Under the pieces are notes generated by a model. The model saw only the letters and a list, made by a program, of their open reading frames with translations. It ran no database searches and had not been told where the DNA came from. This document shows, in pieces, positions 6,510 through 12,938 of a DNA stretch of 12,938 nt. The stretch covers positions 1 through 12,938 of the forward strand of contig DQAA01000517.1 in NCBI GenBank assembly GCA_003523465.1, given 5' to 3'. How positions within the stretch are numbered: position 1 is the stretch's first letter; every line of letters begins with the position of its first letter. This stretch comes from Pseudomonas sp. (GTDB lineage Bacteria > Pseudomonadota > Gammaproteobacteria > Pseudomonadales > Pseudomonadaceae). Both the position numbers and the translations under genes were made by a program.

Positions 6510-8072
6510 TTACGCCGGTGCGCTGGTGCGGATCAGGTGATCGAACGCCGCCAGCGAAGCCTTGGCCCCCTCACCCACCGCAATCACGATCTGCTTGTAC
6601 GGCACCGTGGTCACGTCACCCGCAGCGAACACACCCGGGATATTGGTCTGGCCCTTGGCATCGACGATGATCTCGCCGCGCGGGGTCAGCTCGACGGTGC
6701 CTTTCAGCCAGTCGGTGTTCGGCAGCAAGCCGATCTGCACGAAGATGCCTTCCAGCGCCAGGTCATGCACGGCATCGGTGGTGCGGTCCTTGTAGCGCAG
6801 GCCGTTGACCTTCTGCCCGTCACCCAGCACTTCGGTGGTCAGCGCGCTGGTGATGACCTTGACGTTCGGCAGGCTGTGCAGCTTGCGTTGTAGCACGGCG
6901 TCGGCACGCAACTGGCTGTCGAACTCGATCAGGGTCACCTGGGCGACGATACCGGCCAGGTCGATGGCCGCTTCCACGCCGGAGTTGCCCCCGCCGATCA
7001 CCGCCACGCGCTTGCCCTTGAACAGAGGACCGTCGCAGTGCGGGCAGTAGGCCACGCCCCGGCTGCGGTATTCCTTCTCGCCCGGCACGTTCATTTCGCG
7101 CCAGCGGGCACCGGTAGCGAGGATCACGGTCTTGGCCTTGAGGGTCGCGCCGCTGTTCATCCGCACCTGATGCAGGCCGCCGTCGGTGGCCGGGACCAGC
7201 GCATCGGCACGCTGCAGGTTCATGATGTCGACGTCGTACTGCTTGACGTGCTCCTCCAGTGCCGTGGCCAGTTTCGGGCCTTCGGTTTCCTGCACCGAGA
7301 TGAAGTTCTCGATGGCCATGGTGTCCAGCACCTGGCCGCCGAAGCGCTCTGCCGCGACACCGGTACGGATGCCTTTACGAGCAGCATAGATCGCCGCTGC
7401 CGCACCGGCAGGGCCACCGCCGATCACCAGCACGTCGAAGGCGTCCTTGGCGTTGAGCTTGTCGGCCTGGCGGGCACTGGAGCCGGTATCGAGCTTGGCG
7501 ACGATCTCCTCCAGGCCCATGCGGCCCTGGCCGAAGACTTCACCATTGAGGTACACGCTCGGTACCGCCATCACCTGGCGCGCATCGACTTCGGCCTGGA
7601 ACAGCGCACCGTCGATGGCCACATGACGCACGTTGGGGTTGAGCACCGCCATCAGGTTCAGCGCCTGGACCACGTCCGGGCAGTTCTGGCACGACAGCGA
7701 GAAGTAGGTTTCGAAGTTGAATTCCCCGTCCAGCCCGGCGATCTGTTCGATCAGCTCGGCGCTGGCCTTGGACGGGTGCCCGCCGACCTGCAGCAGGGCG
7801 AGGACCAGGGAGGTGAATTCATGGCCCATGGGGATGCCGGCGAAGCGCAGGCTGATCTCGCCATTGGGGCGATTGAGCGAGAACGACGGGACACGGGCGT
7901 CAGCGCCGTCCTCGCGCAGGGTAATGAGGGTCGACAGGCTGGCGATCTCGCGCAGCAGGTCGTGGAGTTCGCGGGACTTCGCGCCGTCATCGAGGGAGGC
8001 GACGATCTCGATCGGCTGAGTGACCCGTTCCAGGTAGGCTTTCAACTGAGTTTTAAGCGTGGCGTCCAACAT
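6510..8072 (-). CDS. ahpF: Alkyl hydroperoxide reductase subunit F (NAD(P)H:peroxiredoxin oxidoreductase)
   Basis: AhpF is a cytoplasmic flavoprotein that passes electrons from NADH through FAD and two disulfides to AhpC. At 520 residues it has the usual length. The N-terminal double thioredoxin-fold domain carries C128-QN-C131, the pair that reduces AhpC. The thioredoxin-reductase part has the FAD motif GGGPAG (218-223), the redox pair C343-PH-C346, the pyridine nucleotide motif GGGNSG (360-365) and a late FAD contact in GVFAAGDV (480-487). The start at 8072 ([10 protein letters not shown]) has AAGGA upstream at good spacing; an in-frame ATG at 8093 adds seven residues. It lies 124 bases downstream of ahpC on the same strand, beyond a strong hairpin, so it is probably expressed by read-through at a lower level than ahpC, or from its own promoter. 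Confidence 0.97.
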   Translation of the reverse strand: MLDATLKTQLKAYLERVTQPIEIVASLDDGAKSRELHDLLREIASLSTLITLREDGADARVPSFSLNRPNGEISLRFAGIPMGHEFTSLVLALLQVGGHPSKASAELIEQIAGLDGEFNFETYFSLSCQNCPDVVQALNLMAVLNPNVRHVAIDGALFQAEVDARQVMAVPSVYLNGEVFGQGRMGLEEIVAKLDTGSSARQADKLNAKDAFDVLVIGGGPAGAAAAIYAARKGIRTGVAAERFGGQVLDTMAIENFISVQETEGPKLATALEEHVKQYDVDIMNLQRADALVPATDGGLHQVRMNSGATLKAKTVILATGARWREMNVPGEKEYRSRGVAYCPHCDGPLFKGKRVAVIGGGNSGVEAAIDLAGIVAQVTLIEFDSQLRADAVLQRKLHSLPNVKVITSALTTEVLGDGQKVNGLRYKDRTTDAVHDLALEGIFVQIGLLPNTDWLKGTVELTPRGEIIVDAKGQTNIPGVFAAGDVTTVPYKQIVIAVGEGAKASLAAFDHLIRTSAPA

Positions 8073-8105
8073 ACGGGCGATTCCTTTTTTCAATCTCTAT
8101 AAATG

Positions 8106-8137
8106 CAAACGCCCGGGCGAAAGCGCCCGGGCGTTTG
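8106..8137 (-). terminator. Strong hairpin between ahpC and ahpF
   Basis: A perfect 14-bp stem, CAAACGCCCGGGCG/CGCCCGGGCGTTTG, closes a four-base loop. On the minus strand the right side ends GCGTTTGCATTTAT, a moderate T-rich tail. It lies 59 bases after the ahpC stop and 33 bases before the ahpF start. It should terminate most ahpC transcripts and let a fraction reach ahpF. Confidence 0.8.
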
Positions 8138-8196
8138 TACGGGGCGGGTACTGCAATCAGGTGCGGATGACCGCCCTCGACATCGTCATGACCGGC

Positions 8197-8760
8197 TTAG
8201 ATCTTGCCGACCAGGTCCAGCGAAGGGGCCAGGGTGGCTTCGCCTTCTTTCCACTTGGCCGGGCAGACTTCGCCTGGGTGGGCGGCGACGTACTGGGCAG
8301 CCTTGACCTTGCGCAGCAGCTCGCTGGCGTCACGGCCGACACCGCCGTCGTTCAGTTCGACGATCTTGATCTGGCCTTCCGGGTTGATCACGAAGGTGCC
8401 ACGGTCAGCGAGGCCGGCTTCTTCGATCAGCACGTCGAAGTTGCGCGAGATGACGTGGGTCGGGTCACCGATCAGCGGGTACTGGATCTTGCCGATGGTG
8501 TCGGAAGTGTCGTGCCAGGCTTTGTGGGTGAAGTGGGTGTCGGTGGACACGCCGTAGATCTCGACGCCCAGTTTCTGGAACTCGGCGTAGTTGTCGGCCA
8601 GGTCGCCCAGCTCGGTCGGGCACACGAAGGTGAAGTCGGCTGGGTAGAAGAACACCACGGACCACTTGCCTTTCAGATCGGCTTCGGAGACCTGAACGAA
8701 GTTGCCGTTGTGGTAAGCGGTTGCGTTGAACGGTTTGACCTGGCTGTTGATGATTGGCAT
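8197..8760 (-). CDS. ahpC: Alkyl hydroperoxide reductase subunit C (typical 2-Cys peroxiredoxin)
   Basis: AhpC reduces hydrogen peroxide and organic hydroperoxides in the cytoplasm and is recycled by AhpF, encoded next. The 187 residues match the usual length. The peroxidatic site is P40...T44...C47 in [13 protein letters not shown], and the resolving cysteine is C166 in [11 protein letters not shown]120 ([11 protein letters not shown]) lies where the active-site Arg is expected. The C-terminal tail after C166 is present, so this is the robust decamer-forming class. The start at 8760 ([11 protein letters not shown]) has AAGGAG about 8 bases upstream; an upstream in-frame ATG (8811) lacks family support. 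The leader contains an inverted repeat, and the gene is followed by a strong hairpin. OxyR control is usual for the family, but I could not find a convincing OxyR site. Confidence 0.98.
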   Translation of the reverse strand: MPIINSQVKPFNATAYHNGNFVQVSEADLKGKWSVVFFYPADFTFVCPTELGDLADNYAEFQKLGVEIYGVSTDTHFTHKAWHDTSDTIGKIQYPLIGDPTHVISRNFDVLIEEAGLADRGTFVINPEGQIKIVELNDGGVGRDASELLRKVKAAQYVAAHPGEVCPAKWKEGEATLAPSLDLVGKI

Positions 8761-8806
8761 CGGTATCGCTCCTTCAGGGTTGGAAAAACTTGATGGAGAG
8801 ATCCTA

Positions 8807-8835
8807 GCCAATAGAGCAGATCAATGCTCATTGGC
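8807..8835. promoter_or_regulatory. Near-perfect inverted repeat in the ahpC upstream region
   Basis: GCCAATAGAGCA (8807-8818) and TGCTCATTGGC (8825-8835) pair completely except for one bulged A, around GATCAA. It lies 47-75 bases upstream of the ahpC ATG. It may be an operator overlapping the promoter (TAGGAT at 8801-8806 on the minus strand is a candidate -10) or a leader RNA hairpin. Which one cannot be told from sequence. Confidence 0.4.
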
Positions 8836-8893
8836 AAAAATGATGTTGATGATTGGTTTTGGCTATAGCAGGTGGGTATTGATAGAAGAAATA

Positions 8894-8925
8894 GAAAGCG
8901 ACGCGGTCCCACAGGGTCCGCGTCG
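8894..8925 (-). terminator. Rho-independent terminator of gor
   Basis: CGACGCGG (8899-8906) pairs with CCGCGTCG (8918-8925); inside it, CCC/GGG extends the stem after one mismatch. On the minus strand the stem is followed by CTTTCTATTTCTTC. It begins 11 bases beyond the gor stop codon and separates gor from the ahpC promoter region. Confidence 0.65.
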
Positions 8926-8936
8926 TTTCAGAAGGC

Positions 8937-10292
8937 TTAGCGGGTCACGGTGCGCATGGTGACGAACTCCTCCGCCGCCGTTGGATGTACACCGATGGTG
9001 TCATCGAACTGCTGCTTGGTCGCCCCGGCCTTCAGGGCGATGCCCAGGCCCTGGACGATCTCCCCGGCCTCAGGACCCACCATATGGCAACCCAGTACGC
9101 GGTCGCTGTCGGCATCCACCACCAGTTTCATCAGGGTCTTTTCCTGCACGTCCGTGAGGGTCAGTTTCATCGGGCGGAAACGGCTCTCGAAGATCTTCAG
9201 CGAGTGGCCGGCTTCCAGCGCCTGCTCCTCGGTCAAGCCCACGGTGCCGATCGGCGGCTGGCTGAACACCGCAGTCGGAATGTTGCGGTAGTCCACCGGA
9301 CGATACTCCTCCGGCTTGAACAGGCGCCGCGCCACGGCCATGCCTTCGGCGAGAGCGACAGGGGTCAGTTGCACCCGGCCGATCACGTCGCCGATGGCGA
9401 GGATCGACGGCTCGTCGGTCTGGAATTCGTCGTTGACCTGGACGTAGCCGCGCTTGTCCAGTTGCACCTCGGTGTTCTCTAGGCCCAGGTTGTCCAGCAT
9501 TGGCCGGCGCCCGGTGGCGTAGAACACGCAATCGGTGAGCAGCTCGCGACCGTCCTTGAGGGTGGCCTTGAGGCTGCCGTCCTCCAACTGGTCGATACGA
9601 GCGATATCGGCGTTGAACTGCAGGTCGAGGCCGCGCTTCTCCAGCTCTTCCTTCAGGTGGGTCCGCACCGAGCCATCGAAGCCCCGCAGGAACAGGTCAC
9701 CGCGATAGAGCAGGCTGGTAGCGGCGCCCAGGCCCTGGAAGATTCCGGCGAACTCGACGGCGATATAACCGCCACCGACCACCAGCACGCGCTTGGGCAG
9801 GTCCTTGAGGAAGAACGCTTCGTTGGAGCTGATCGCCAGTTCGCGTCCCGGAATCTCCGGCACCTGCGGCCAGCCGCCGGTGGCGATGAGGATGTGCCTG
9901 GCCGAATAGCGCTTGCCCTCGACTTCCACCTCATGAGACGCGGTGATTCGCGCATGACCTTCCAGCAGGGTCACGCCGCTGTTGACCAGCAGGTTGCGGT
10001 AGATGCCGTTGAGGCGCTCGATCTCGCGGTTCTTGTTGGCGATCAGTTGACCCCAGTCGAACTGCGCATCTTCCAGCGACCAGCCGAAGCCTGCGGCTTG
10101 CTCGAACTCGTCGGAGTAATGCGCGCCATACACCAGCAGCTTTTTCGGCACGCAACCGACGTTGACGCAGGTCCCGCCCAGGTAGCGGCTTTCCGCTACC
10201 GCCACCTTGGCCCCGAAGCCTGCGGCGAATCGCGAAGCACGCACACCGCCGGAACCGGCACCAATTACAAACAGATCAAAATCGTAGGCCAT
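8937..10292 (-). CDS. gor: Glutathione-disulfide reductase
   Basis: This enzyme reduces oxidised glutathione with NADPH in the cytoplasm, using FAD. The 451 residues are the normal length. The FAD motif is GAGSGG (11-16). The redox disulfide is C42-VNVG-C47, followed by VPKK. The NADPH domain has GGGYIA (173-178), with R197 and R203 ([11 protein letters not shown]), the basic residues that select the 2'-phosphate of NADPH in this family. The second FAD contact is AIGDV (299-303). The catalytic H436-PTAAEE gives the His/Glu pair typical of glutathione reductase. A GAGGAG ribosome site lies about 7-8 bases before the ATG. It has its own terminator and is the sole gene of its unit. Its place next to ahpCF and near galU is consistent with Pseudomonas gene order as I recall it. 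Confidence 0.97.
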   Translation of the reverse strand: MAYDFDLFVIGAGSGGVRASRFAAGFGAKVAVAESRYLGGTCVNVGCVPKKLLVYGAHYSDEFEQAAGFGWSLEDAQFDWGQLIANKNREIERLNGIYRNLLVNSGVTLLEGHARITASHEVEVEGKRYSARHILIATGGWPQVPEIPGRELAISSNEAFFLKDLPKRVLVVGGGYIAVEFAGIFQGLGAATSLLYRGDLFLRGFDGSVRTHLKEELEKRGLDLQFNADIARIDQLEDGSLKATLKDGRELLTDCVFYATGRRPMLDNLGLENTEVQLDKRGYVQVNDEFQTDEPSILAIGDVIGRVQLTPVALAEGMAVARRLFKPEEYRPVDYRNIPTAVFSQPPIGTVGLTEEQALEAGHSLKIFESRFRPMKLTLTDVQEKTLMKLVVDADSDRVLGCHMVGPEAGEIVQGLGIALKAGATKQQFDDTIGVHPTAAEEFVTMRTVTR

Positions 10293-10459
10293 ATCTCTCT
10301 CCTCGGCAGGTCGCCAGCATAGCGCCAGTGATGGCCATAAACAAAAGGGTCGGCAAGGCTTGCGGGTGAAAAGCTGTCGTGCAAGTCAAAAAAATGAATC
10401 CACCGCGAACCCGCCCGGTCAACACCTGTGAACGCAGTCAATCTGGCGAGGTAACAGCG

Positions 10460-10627
10460 ATGACTATCGAAGCAGAGACACTCGTGCAGCTCACCGAAGC
10501 CCTGAAGAAGCGCGGCATGCGCCTGATGGCCGAAATCAACTTCATCCGCGCGCCCTATCGCCGCGATCACCGCTGGGTCTGCTGTATCGGGCGAACACCG
10601 CGCAAGGCCCGGGCGCTGCGCATTTGA
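10460..10627 (+). CDS. Small basic hypothetical protein (55 residues)
   Basis: I do not recognise a named family. The frame MTIEAETLVQLTEALKKRGM... ends ARALRI and is 55 residues long. The first ~25 residues can form an amphipathic helix. The rest is rich in Arg (RAPYRRDHRWVCCIGRTPRKARALR) and has an adjacent Cys pair (41-42). Support for a real gene: GAGG (10448-10451) sits 8 bases before the ATG, and a good bidirectional terminator begins 9 bases after the stop. No convincing frame for a gene exists on the other strand. It is the only plus-strand gene between ahpC and the right edge, divergent from gor and convergent with galU. A 27-residue in-frame upstream extension (ATG 10379) is possible but lacks a ribosome site. 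Confidence 0.65.
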   Translation: MTIEAETLVQLTEALKKRGMRLMAEINFIRAPYRRDHRWVCCIGRTPRKARALRI

Positions 10628-10636
10628 AGCGCAAAG

Positions 10637-10669
10637 CAAAACGCCCGATGCGGGGCACCGGGCGTTTTG
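10637..10669. terminator. Bidirectional terminator between the small gene and galU
   Basis: CAAAACGCCCG (10637-10647) and CGGGCGTTTTG (10659-10669) form a perfect 11-bp stem with an 11-base loop. The arms end in A4/T4, giving a T-run on both strands. It lies 9 bases after the small gene's stop and 28 bases beyond the galU stop, so it serves both convergent genes. Confidence 0.85.
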
Positions 10670-10697
10670 TTCGAAGCCGTCAAGCCAGGCGCAGGAC

Positions 10698-11537
10698 TCA
10701 GTACGCCTTGCCAGTCTTGTAGAAGTTCTCGAAGCAGAAGTTGGTCGCGTCGATGTAGCCTTCGGCGCCACCGCAGTCGAAACGACGACCCTTGAACTTG
10801 TAGGCCATGACGCAGCCGTTCTGGGCCTGCTTCATCAGGGCGTCGGTGATCTGGATTTCACCACCCTTGCCTGGCTCGGTCTGTTCGATCAGGTCGAAGA
10901 TGTCCGGGGTCAGGATGTAGCGACCGATGATGGCCAGGTTCGACGGCGCGTCTTCCGGCGCCGGCTTCTCGACCATGCTGTGTACGCGGTAGATATCGTC
11001 GCGGATCATCTCGCCGGCGATCACGCCGTACTTGTTGGTTTCCTGCGGATCGACTTCCTGGATGGCGACGATCGAGCAGCGGAACTGCTTGTACAGCTTG
11101 ACCATCTGGGTCAGCACGCCGTCGTCGTCGAGGTTGACGCACAGGTCGTCGGCCAGAACCACGGCGAAGGGTTCGTCACCGATCAGCGGGCGGCCGGTCA
11201 GGATCGCGTGGCCCAGGCCTTTCATCTCGGTCTGACGGGTGTAGGAGAAAGAGCACTCGTCCAGCAGACGGCGGATGCCGACCAGGTATTTCTCCTTGTC
11301 GGTGCCCTTGATCTGGGTTTCCAGCTCGTAGCTGATGTCGAAGTGGTCTTCCAGGGCGCGCTTGCCACGGCCGGTCACGATGGAGATTTCAGTCAGGCCG
11401 GCCTCGAGGGCTTCTTCGACGCCGTACTGGATCAGTGGCTTGTTGACCACCGGCAGCATTTCCTTGGGCATGGCTTTGGTAGCTGGCAGGAAGCGCGTGC
11501 CGTAGCCGGCTGCCGGGAACAAGCATTTCTTGATCAT
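10698..11537 (-). CDS. galU: UTP--glucose-1-phosphate uridylyltransferase
   Basis: GalU makes UDP-glucose from glucose-1-phosphate and UTP in the cytoplasm, feeding LPS core, exopolysaccharide and glucan synthesis. The 279 residues are full length. The nucleotide-binding signature GYGTRFLPATKAMPKEMLP lies at about residues 11-29. Other family landmarks are KPLIQYGVEEA, GRGKRALEDHFD, GLGHAI, FAVVLADD (the metal-binding Asp) and VEKPAPEDAPSNLAIIGRY. The start MIKKCLFPAAG has AAGGA five bases upstream of the ATG. A sigma70-like promoter is visible about 40-70 bases upstream, and the gene ends at a shared terminator, so it is a single-gene unit. No functional tie to gor or tsdBA is seen. Confidence 0.97.
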   Translation of the reverse strand: MIKKCLFPAAGYGTRFLPATKAMPKEMLPVVNKPLIQYGVEEALEAGLTEISIVTGRGKRALEDHFDISYELETQIKGTDKEKYLVGIRRLLDECSFSYTRQTEMKGLGHAILTGRPLIGDEPFAVVLADDLCVNLDDDGVLTQMVKLYKQFRCSIVAIQEVDPQETNKYGVIAGEMIRDDIYRVHSMVEKPAPEDAPSNLAIIGRYILTPDIFDLIEQTEPGKGGEIQITDALMKQAQNGCVMAYKFKGRRFDCGGAEGYIDATNFCFENFYKTGKAY

Positions 11538-11578
11538 AAAAGTCCTTAACGAAGGGCTGTGCGTACGAAATTCGGCGC

Positions 11579-11607
11579 AGTCTAATCAGGCGGCGTGCAC
11601 CTTACAA
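11579..11607 (-). promoter_or_regulatory. Sigma70-like promoter of galU
   Basis: Read on the minus strand, TTGTAA (11607-11602) and TAGACT (11584-11579) are 17 bases apart. Both match the consensus at four of six positions. The transcript would start near 11572 and have a leader of about 35 bases. Spacing and location support it; the boxes themselves are only moderate. Confidence 0.42.
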
Positions 11608-11616
11608 TGCCCCACC

Positions 11617-11628
11617 CGGTTGCAACCG
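11617..11628. promoter_or_regulatory. Perfect 12-bp palindrome upstream of the galU promoter
   Basis: CGGTTGCAACCG is its own reverse complement and lies 10 bases upstream of the predicted galU -35 box. The position suits a regulator site. No family can be assigned, and a GC-rich 12-mer palindrome could occur by chance. Confidence 0.3.
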
Positions 11629-11706
11629 TTGCCATCATAGAGAAATTAGTGGGGATATAGTTCCCAGGCGTTGAAAATATTGGCCTTATGCCATTATCCC
11701 GGCGAC

Positions 11707-11739
11707 AAAAAGACGCTGTTTCCCACATGGAAAACAGCG
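11707..11739 (-). terminator. Rho-independent terminator of tsdBA
   Basis: CGCTGTTTCCC (11714-11724) pairs with GGAAAACAGCG (11729-11739) with one mismatch and a four-base loop. On the minus strand it is followed by TCTTTTTG. It begins 30 bases beyond the tsdA stop. The remaining spacer up to the galU start (about 11538-11706) holds the galU promoter and palindrome and nothing else recognisable. Confidence 0.8.
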
Positions 11740-11769
11740 CCGTGGCCATCATTTTTCAGGCAACTACCG

Positions 11770-12684
11770 TTACTTGCCCGTCCCCTGTCCGATCAGCACA
11801 CCATCCACGGTCTGACCGTAGAGGTTGACGCCGTCGTTGGCGTGGAACTTCAGGCGGGTCTTCTCCACCGAGCCGTCCACCAGACGTGGGTCCTGCGGCC
11901 GCTCATGCTTGTTGACATAGGCTGCCACGTCCCAGGCCTGCTGGTCGCTGAGGCTGCCGGGCTTACCCAGGGGCATGTTGTACTTGATGAAGGACGCCGC
12001 CGTATTGATCCGGTGCATGCCGGCGCCCCAATTGTAGGAATCCTTGCCCCACAACGGCGGCATCACGTAGTCGTTGGCAATTTTCTGGCCCTCGCCCTTG
12101 TCGCCATGACAGATCGCGCATTGCTGCTGGTAGACCTTCTCGCCGCGGGCGATGTCGTAGCCGCCTGCGGGCTGGGCGACCTCGGGGTAGCCGCGCCCCG
12201 GCGGCTCGACGCCGACCTGGGTCTTGCTCGCCAGCCAGTAGGAATACACCGACAACGCGGTGATCTCCGGGCTGTCAGCCGCCGGCGCCTTGCCGTTCAT
12301 GCTGAACTGGAAGCAGCCCTGGATGCGCTCGGCATAGGTGTTCACCTTGTCGTTCTTCTTGCGGTAGGCCGGGTACATCGGATACGCGCCCCACAACGGC
12401 GCCAAGTGGGCCAGGCGTCCCTGGTCGAGGTGGCAGTTGCTGCACTTCATGCCGTTGCCGACGTAGCCGGGAGCCAGGCGCGGGGTGTCGACGAACAGCG
12501 CGTAGCCGTCGCGGACCATCTTGCCGAACGCGTTGTCGGGCAGTTCGCTTTGCGCCGGTGGCACGAAGAAGGGTGTCTGGCTGGCCGGTGGCACTTTCAA
12601 TTGCGATTGGTCTTCCATCGCGACCTGCGCGGCCTGGGCCGAGCCCACGGCGAAAGCCAATGTGCCAAGAATGAATGCTTTCAT
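11770..12684 (-). CDS. tsdA: Diheme cytochrome c, thiosulfate dehydrogenase TsdA
   Basis: TsdA joins two thiosulfates into tetrathionate in the periplasm and passes electrons to a cytochrome. This 304-residue precursor has a Sec signal peptide (residues 1-19, ending AQA). Heme 1 attaches at C81-SN-CH85 and heme 2 at C189-AI-CH193. C124, in AERIQGCFQFSMNG, sits where TsdA has its hallmark Cys ligand to heme 1. R120 and S128 lie at the same offsets (-4 and +4) as active-site residues described for the Allochromatium enzyme (C96, R92, S100). M237 in YNMPLG is the likely sixth ligand of heme 2. It overlaps the upstream cytochrome gene by ATGA and ends at a clear terminator. Other diheme cytochromes share CxxCH, but the Cys motif makes TsdA the best call. 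Reaction direction cannot be read. Confidence 0.83.
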   Translation of the reverse strand: MKAFILGTLAFAVGSAQAAQVAMEDQSQLKVPPASQTPFFVPPAQSELPDNAFGKMVRDGYALFVDTPRLAPGYVGNGMKCSNCHLDQGRLAHLAPLWGAYPMYPAYRKKNDKVNTYAERIQGCFQFSMNGKAPAADSPEITALSVYSYWLASKTQVGVEPPGRGYPEVAQPAGGYDIARGEKVYQQQCAICHGDKGEGQKIANDYVMPPLWGKDSYNWGAGMHRINTAASFIKYNMPLGKPGSLSDQQAWDVAAYVNKHERPQDPRLVDGSVEKTRLKFHANDGVNLYGQTVDGVLIGQGTGK

Positions 12685-12938
12685 GGCTTGACCTCCTGTC
12701 CAGCAGCGAAATAGTCGGCGATGGCCGTGACCTCGGCATCGGTCATGGCCTTGGCCACCCCTACCATCAGTTGGTTCGGGTCGTTGTGGCGGGTGCCCTC
12801 GCGCCAGGCGTTGAGCTGGGCGACGAGGTAGGCAGCCGGCTGGTGTGCCAGCGGCGGGAAGTGTTCAACGGCGCCCGCGCCACCGGGGCCGTGGCATTGC
12901 ACGCAGCCGGGAATCTGCCGGGTCCAGTCGCCATACAG
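12681..12938 (-). CDS. tsdB: Cytochrome c, TsdB-like electron partner (partial, N-terminus outside window)
   Basis: The frame is open from the right edge, giving 85 visible residues beginning LYGDWTRQIPGC. It has one heme site, CVQCHGPGG, close to the edge, followed by AAYLVAQLNAWREGTRHNDPNQLM, whose Met is a likely axial ligand, and ends DYFAAGQEVKP. This is the second half of a cytochrome c4-like diheme protein; the first heme domain and signal peptide should lie beyond 12938. In Pseudomonas stutzeri and others TsdB precedes tsdA and accepts its electrons. The ATGA overlap with the next gene fits that pairing. A GTG at 12902 is only an internal codon of the longer frame. Confidence 0.8.
   Translation of the reverse strand: MYGDWTRQIPGCVQCHGPGGAGAVEHFPPLAHQPAAYLVAQLNAWREGTRHNDPNQLMVGVAKAMTDAEVTAIADYFAAGQEVKP

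Noticed and set aside
8863..8894. Possible OxyR site upstream of ahpC (several ATAG/CTAT tetramers, one ATAC-N7-CTAT on the minus strand)
   Set aside because: Only one half fits the spacing of the ATAG-N7-CTAT tandem motif; the second half is absent, so I do not call a site.
10698..11537. GalU as dedicated UDP-glucose supplier for the TccC glycosyltransferase
   Set aside because: GalU is a housekeeping enzyme with its own promoter 4 kb away, and a host-acting toxin would use the host's UDP-sugar pool.

Overview
The window is high-GC, tightly packed DNA that reads as a Pseudomonas chromosome, most likely of the fluorescens group. The reasons are the near-canonical Pseudomonas-type GalU, Gor, AhpC and AhpF proteins, the strong codon bias (long antisense open frames lie over most genes) and an insecticidal-type TccC gene. 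No tRNA, rRNA, CRISPR array, insertion sequence or att site was seen.

Left part (1-3471): an IclR-family regulator on the minus strand, cut by the window edge, diverges from a three-gene plus-strand ABC importer operon. The operon encodes a periplasmic amino-acid-type binding protein, a HisM/GlnP-type permease and an unusually long ATPase with a C-terminal extension. The roughly 170-bp divergent spacer carries a TATCGA-TAT-TCGATA inverted repeat, a good sigma70-like promoter and an ANR/FNR-like box. A GC-rich hairpin separates the binding-protein gene from the permease gene, as expected where the binding protein is made in excess.

Middle (3609-6458): the accessory item and the most interesting gene. 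It encodes a 949-residue TccC/RHS protein. Residues 1-660 are a typical TccC core with YD repeats and the C-terminal self-cleavage region. The last ~289 residues are a separate module with the signature of a GT-A glycosyltransferase of the large clostridial toxin/PaTox type (IWIG, then SDLLR, then GGVYKDID). No TcA or TcB partner and no immunity gene is in the window, so it looks like an orphan TC-toxin warhead that glycosylates a eukaryotic target.

Right part (6510-11537): housekeeping redox and sugar-nucleotide genes, mostly on the minus strand. These are ahpC and ahpF (peroxide detoxification, separated by a strong terminator-like hairpin), gor (glutathione reductase), a 55-residue plus-strand small gene, and galU (UDP-glucose pyrophosphorylase). 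Most have recognisable intrinsic terminators.

Right edge (11770-12938): two cytochrome c genes on the minus strand that overlap by ATGA. They match tsdB (partial) and tsdA, the periplasmic thiosulfate dehydrogenase that makes tetrathionate.

All family assignments come from reading motifs in the translated sequence; no database search was run.
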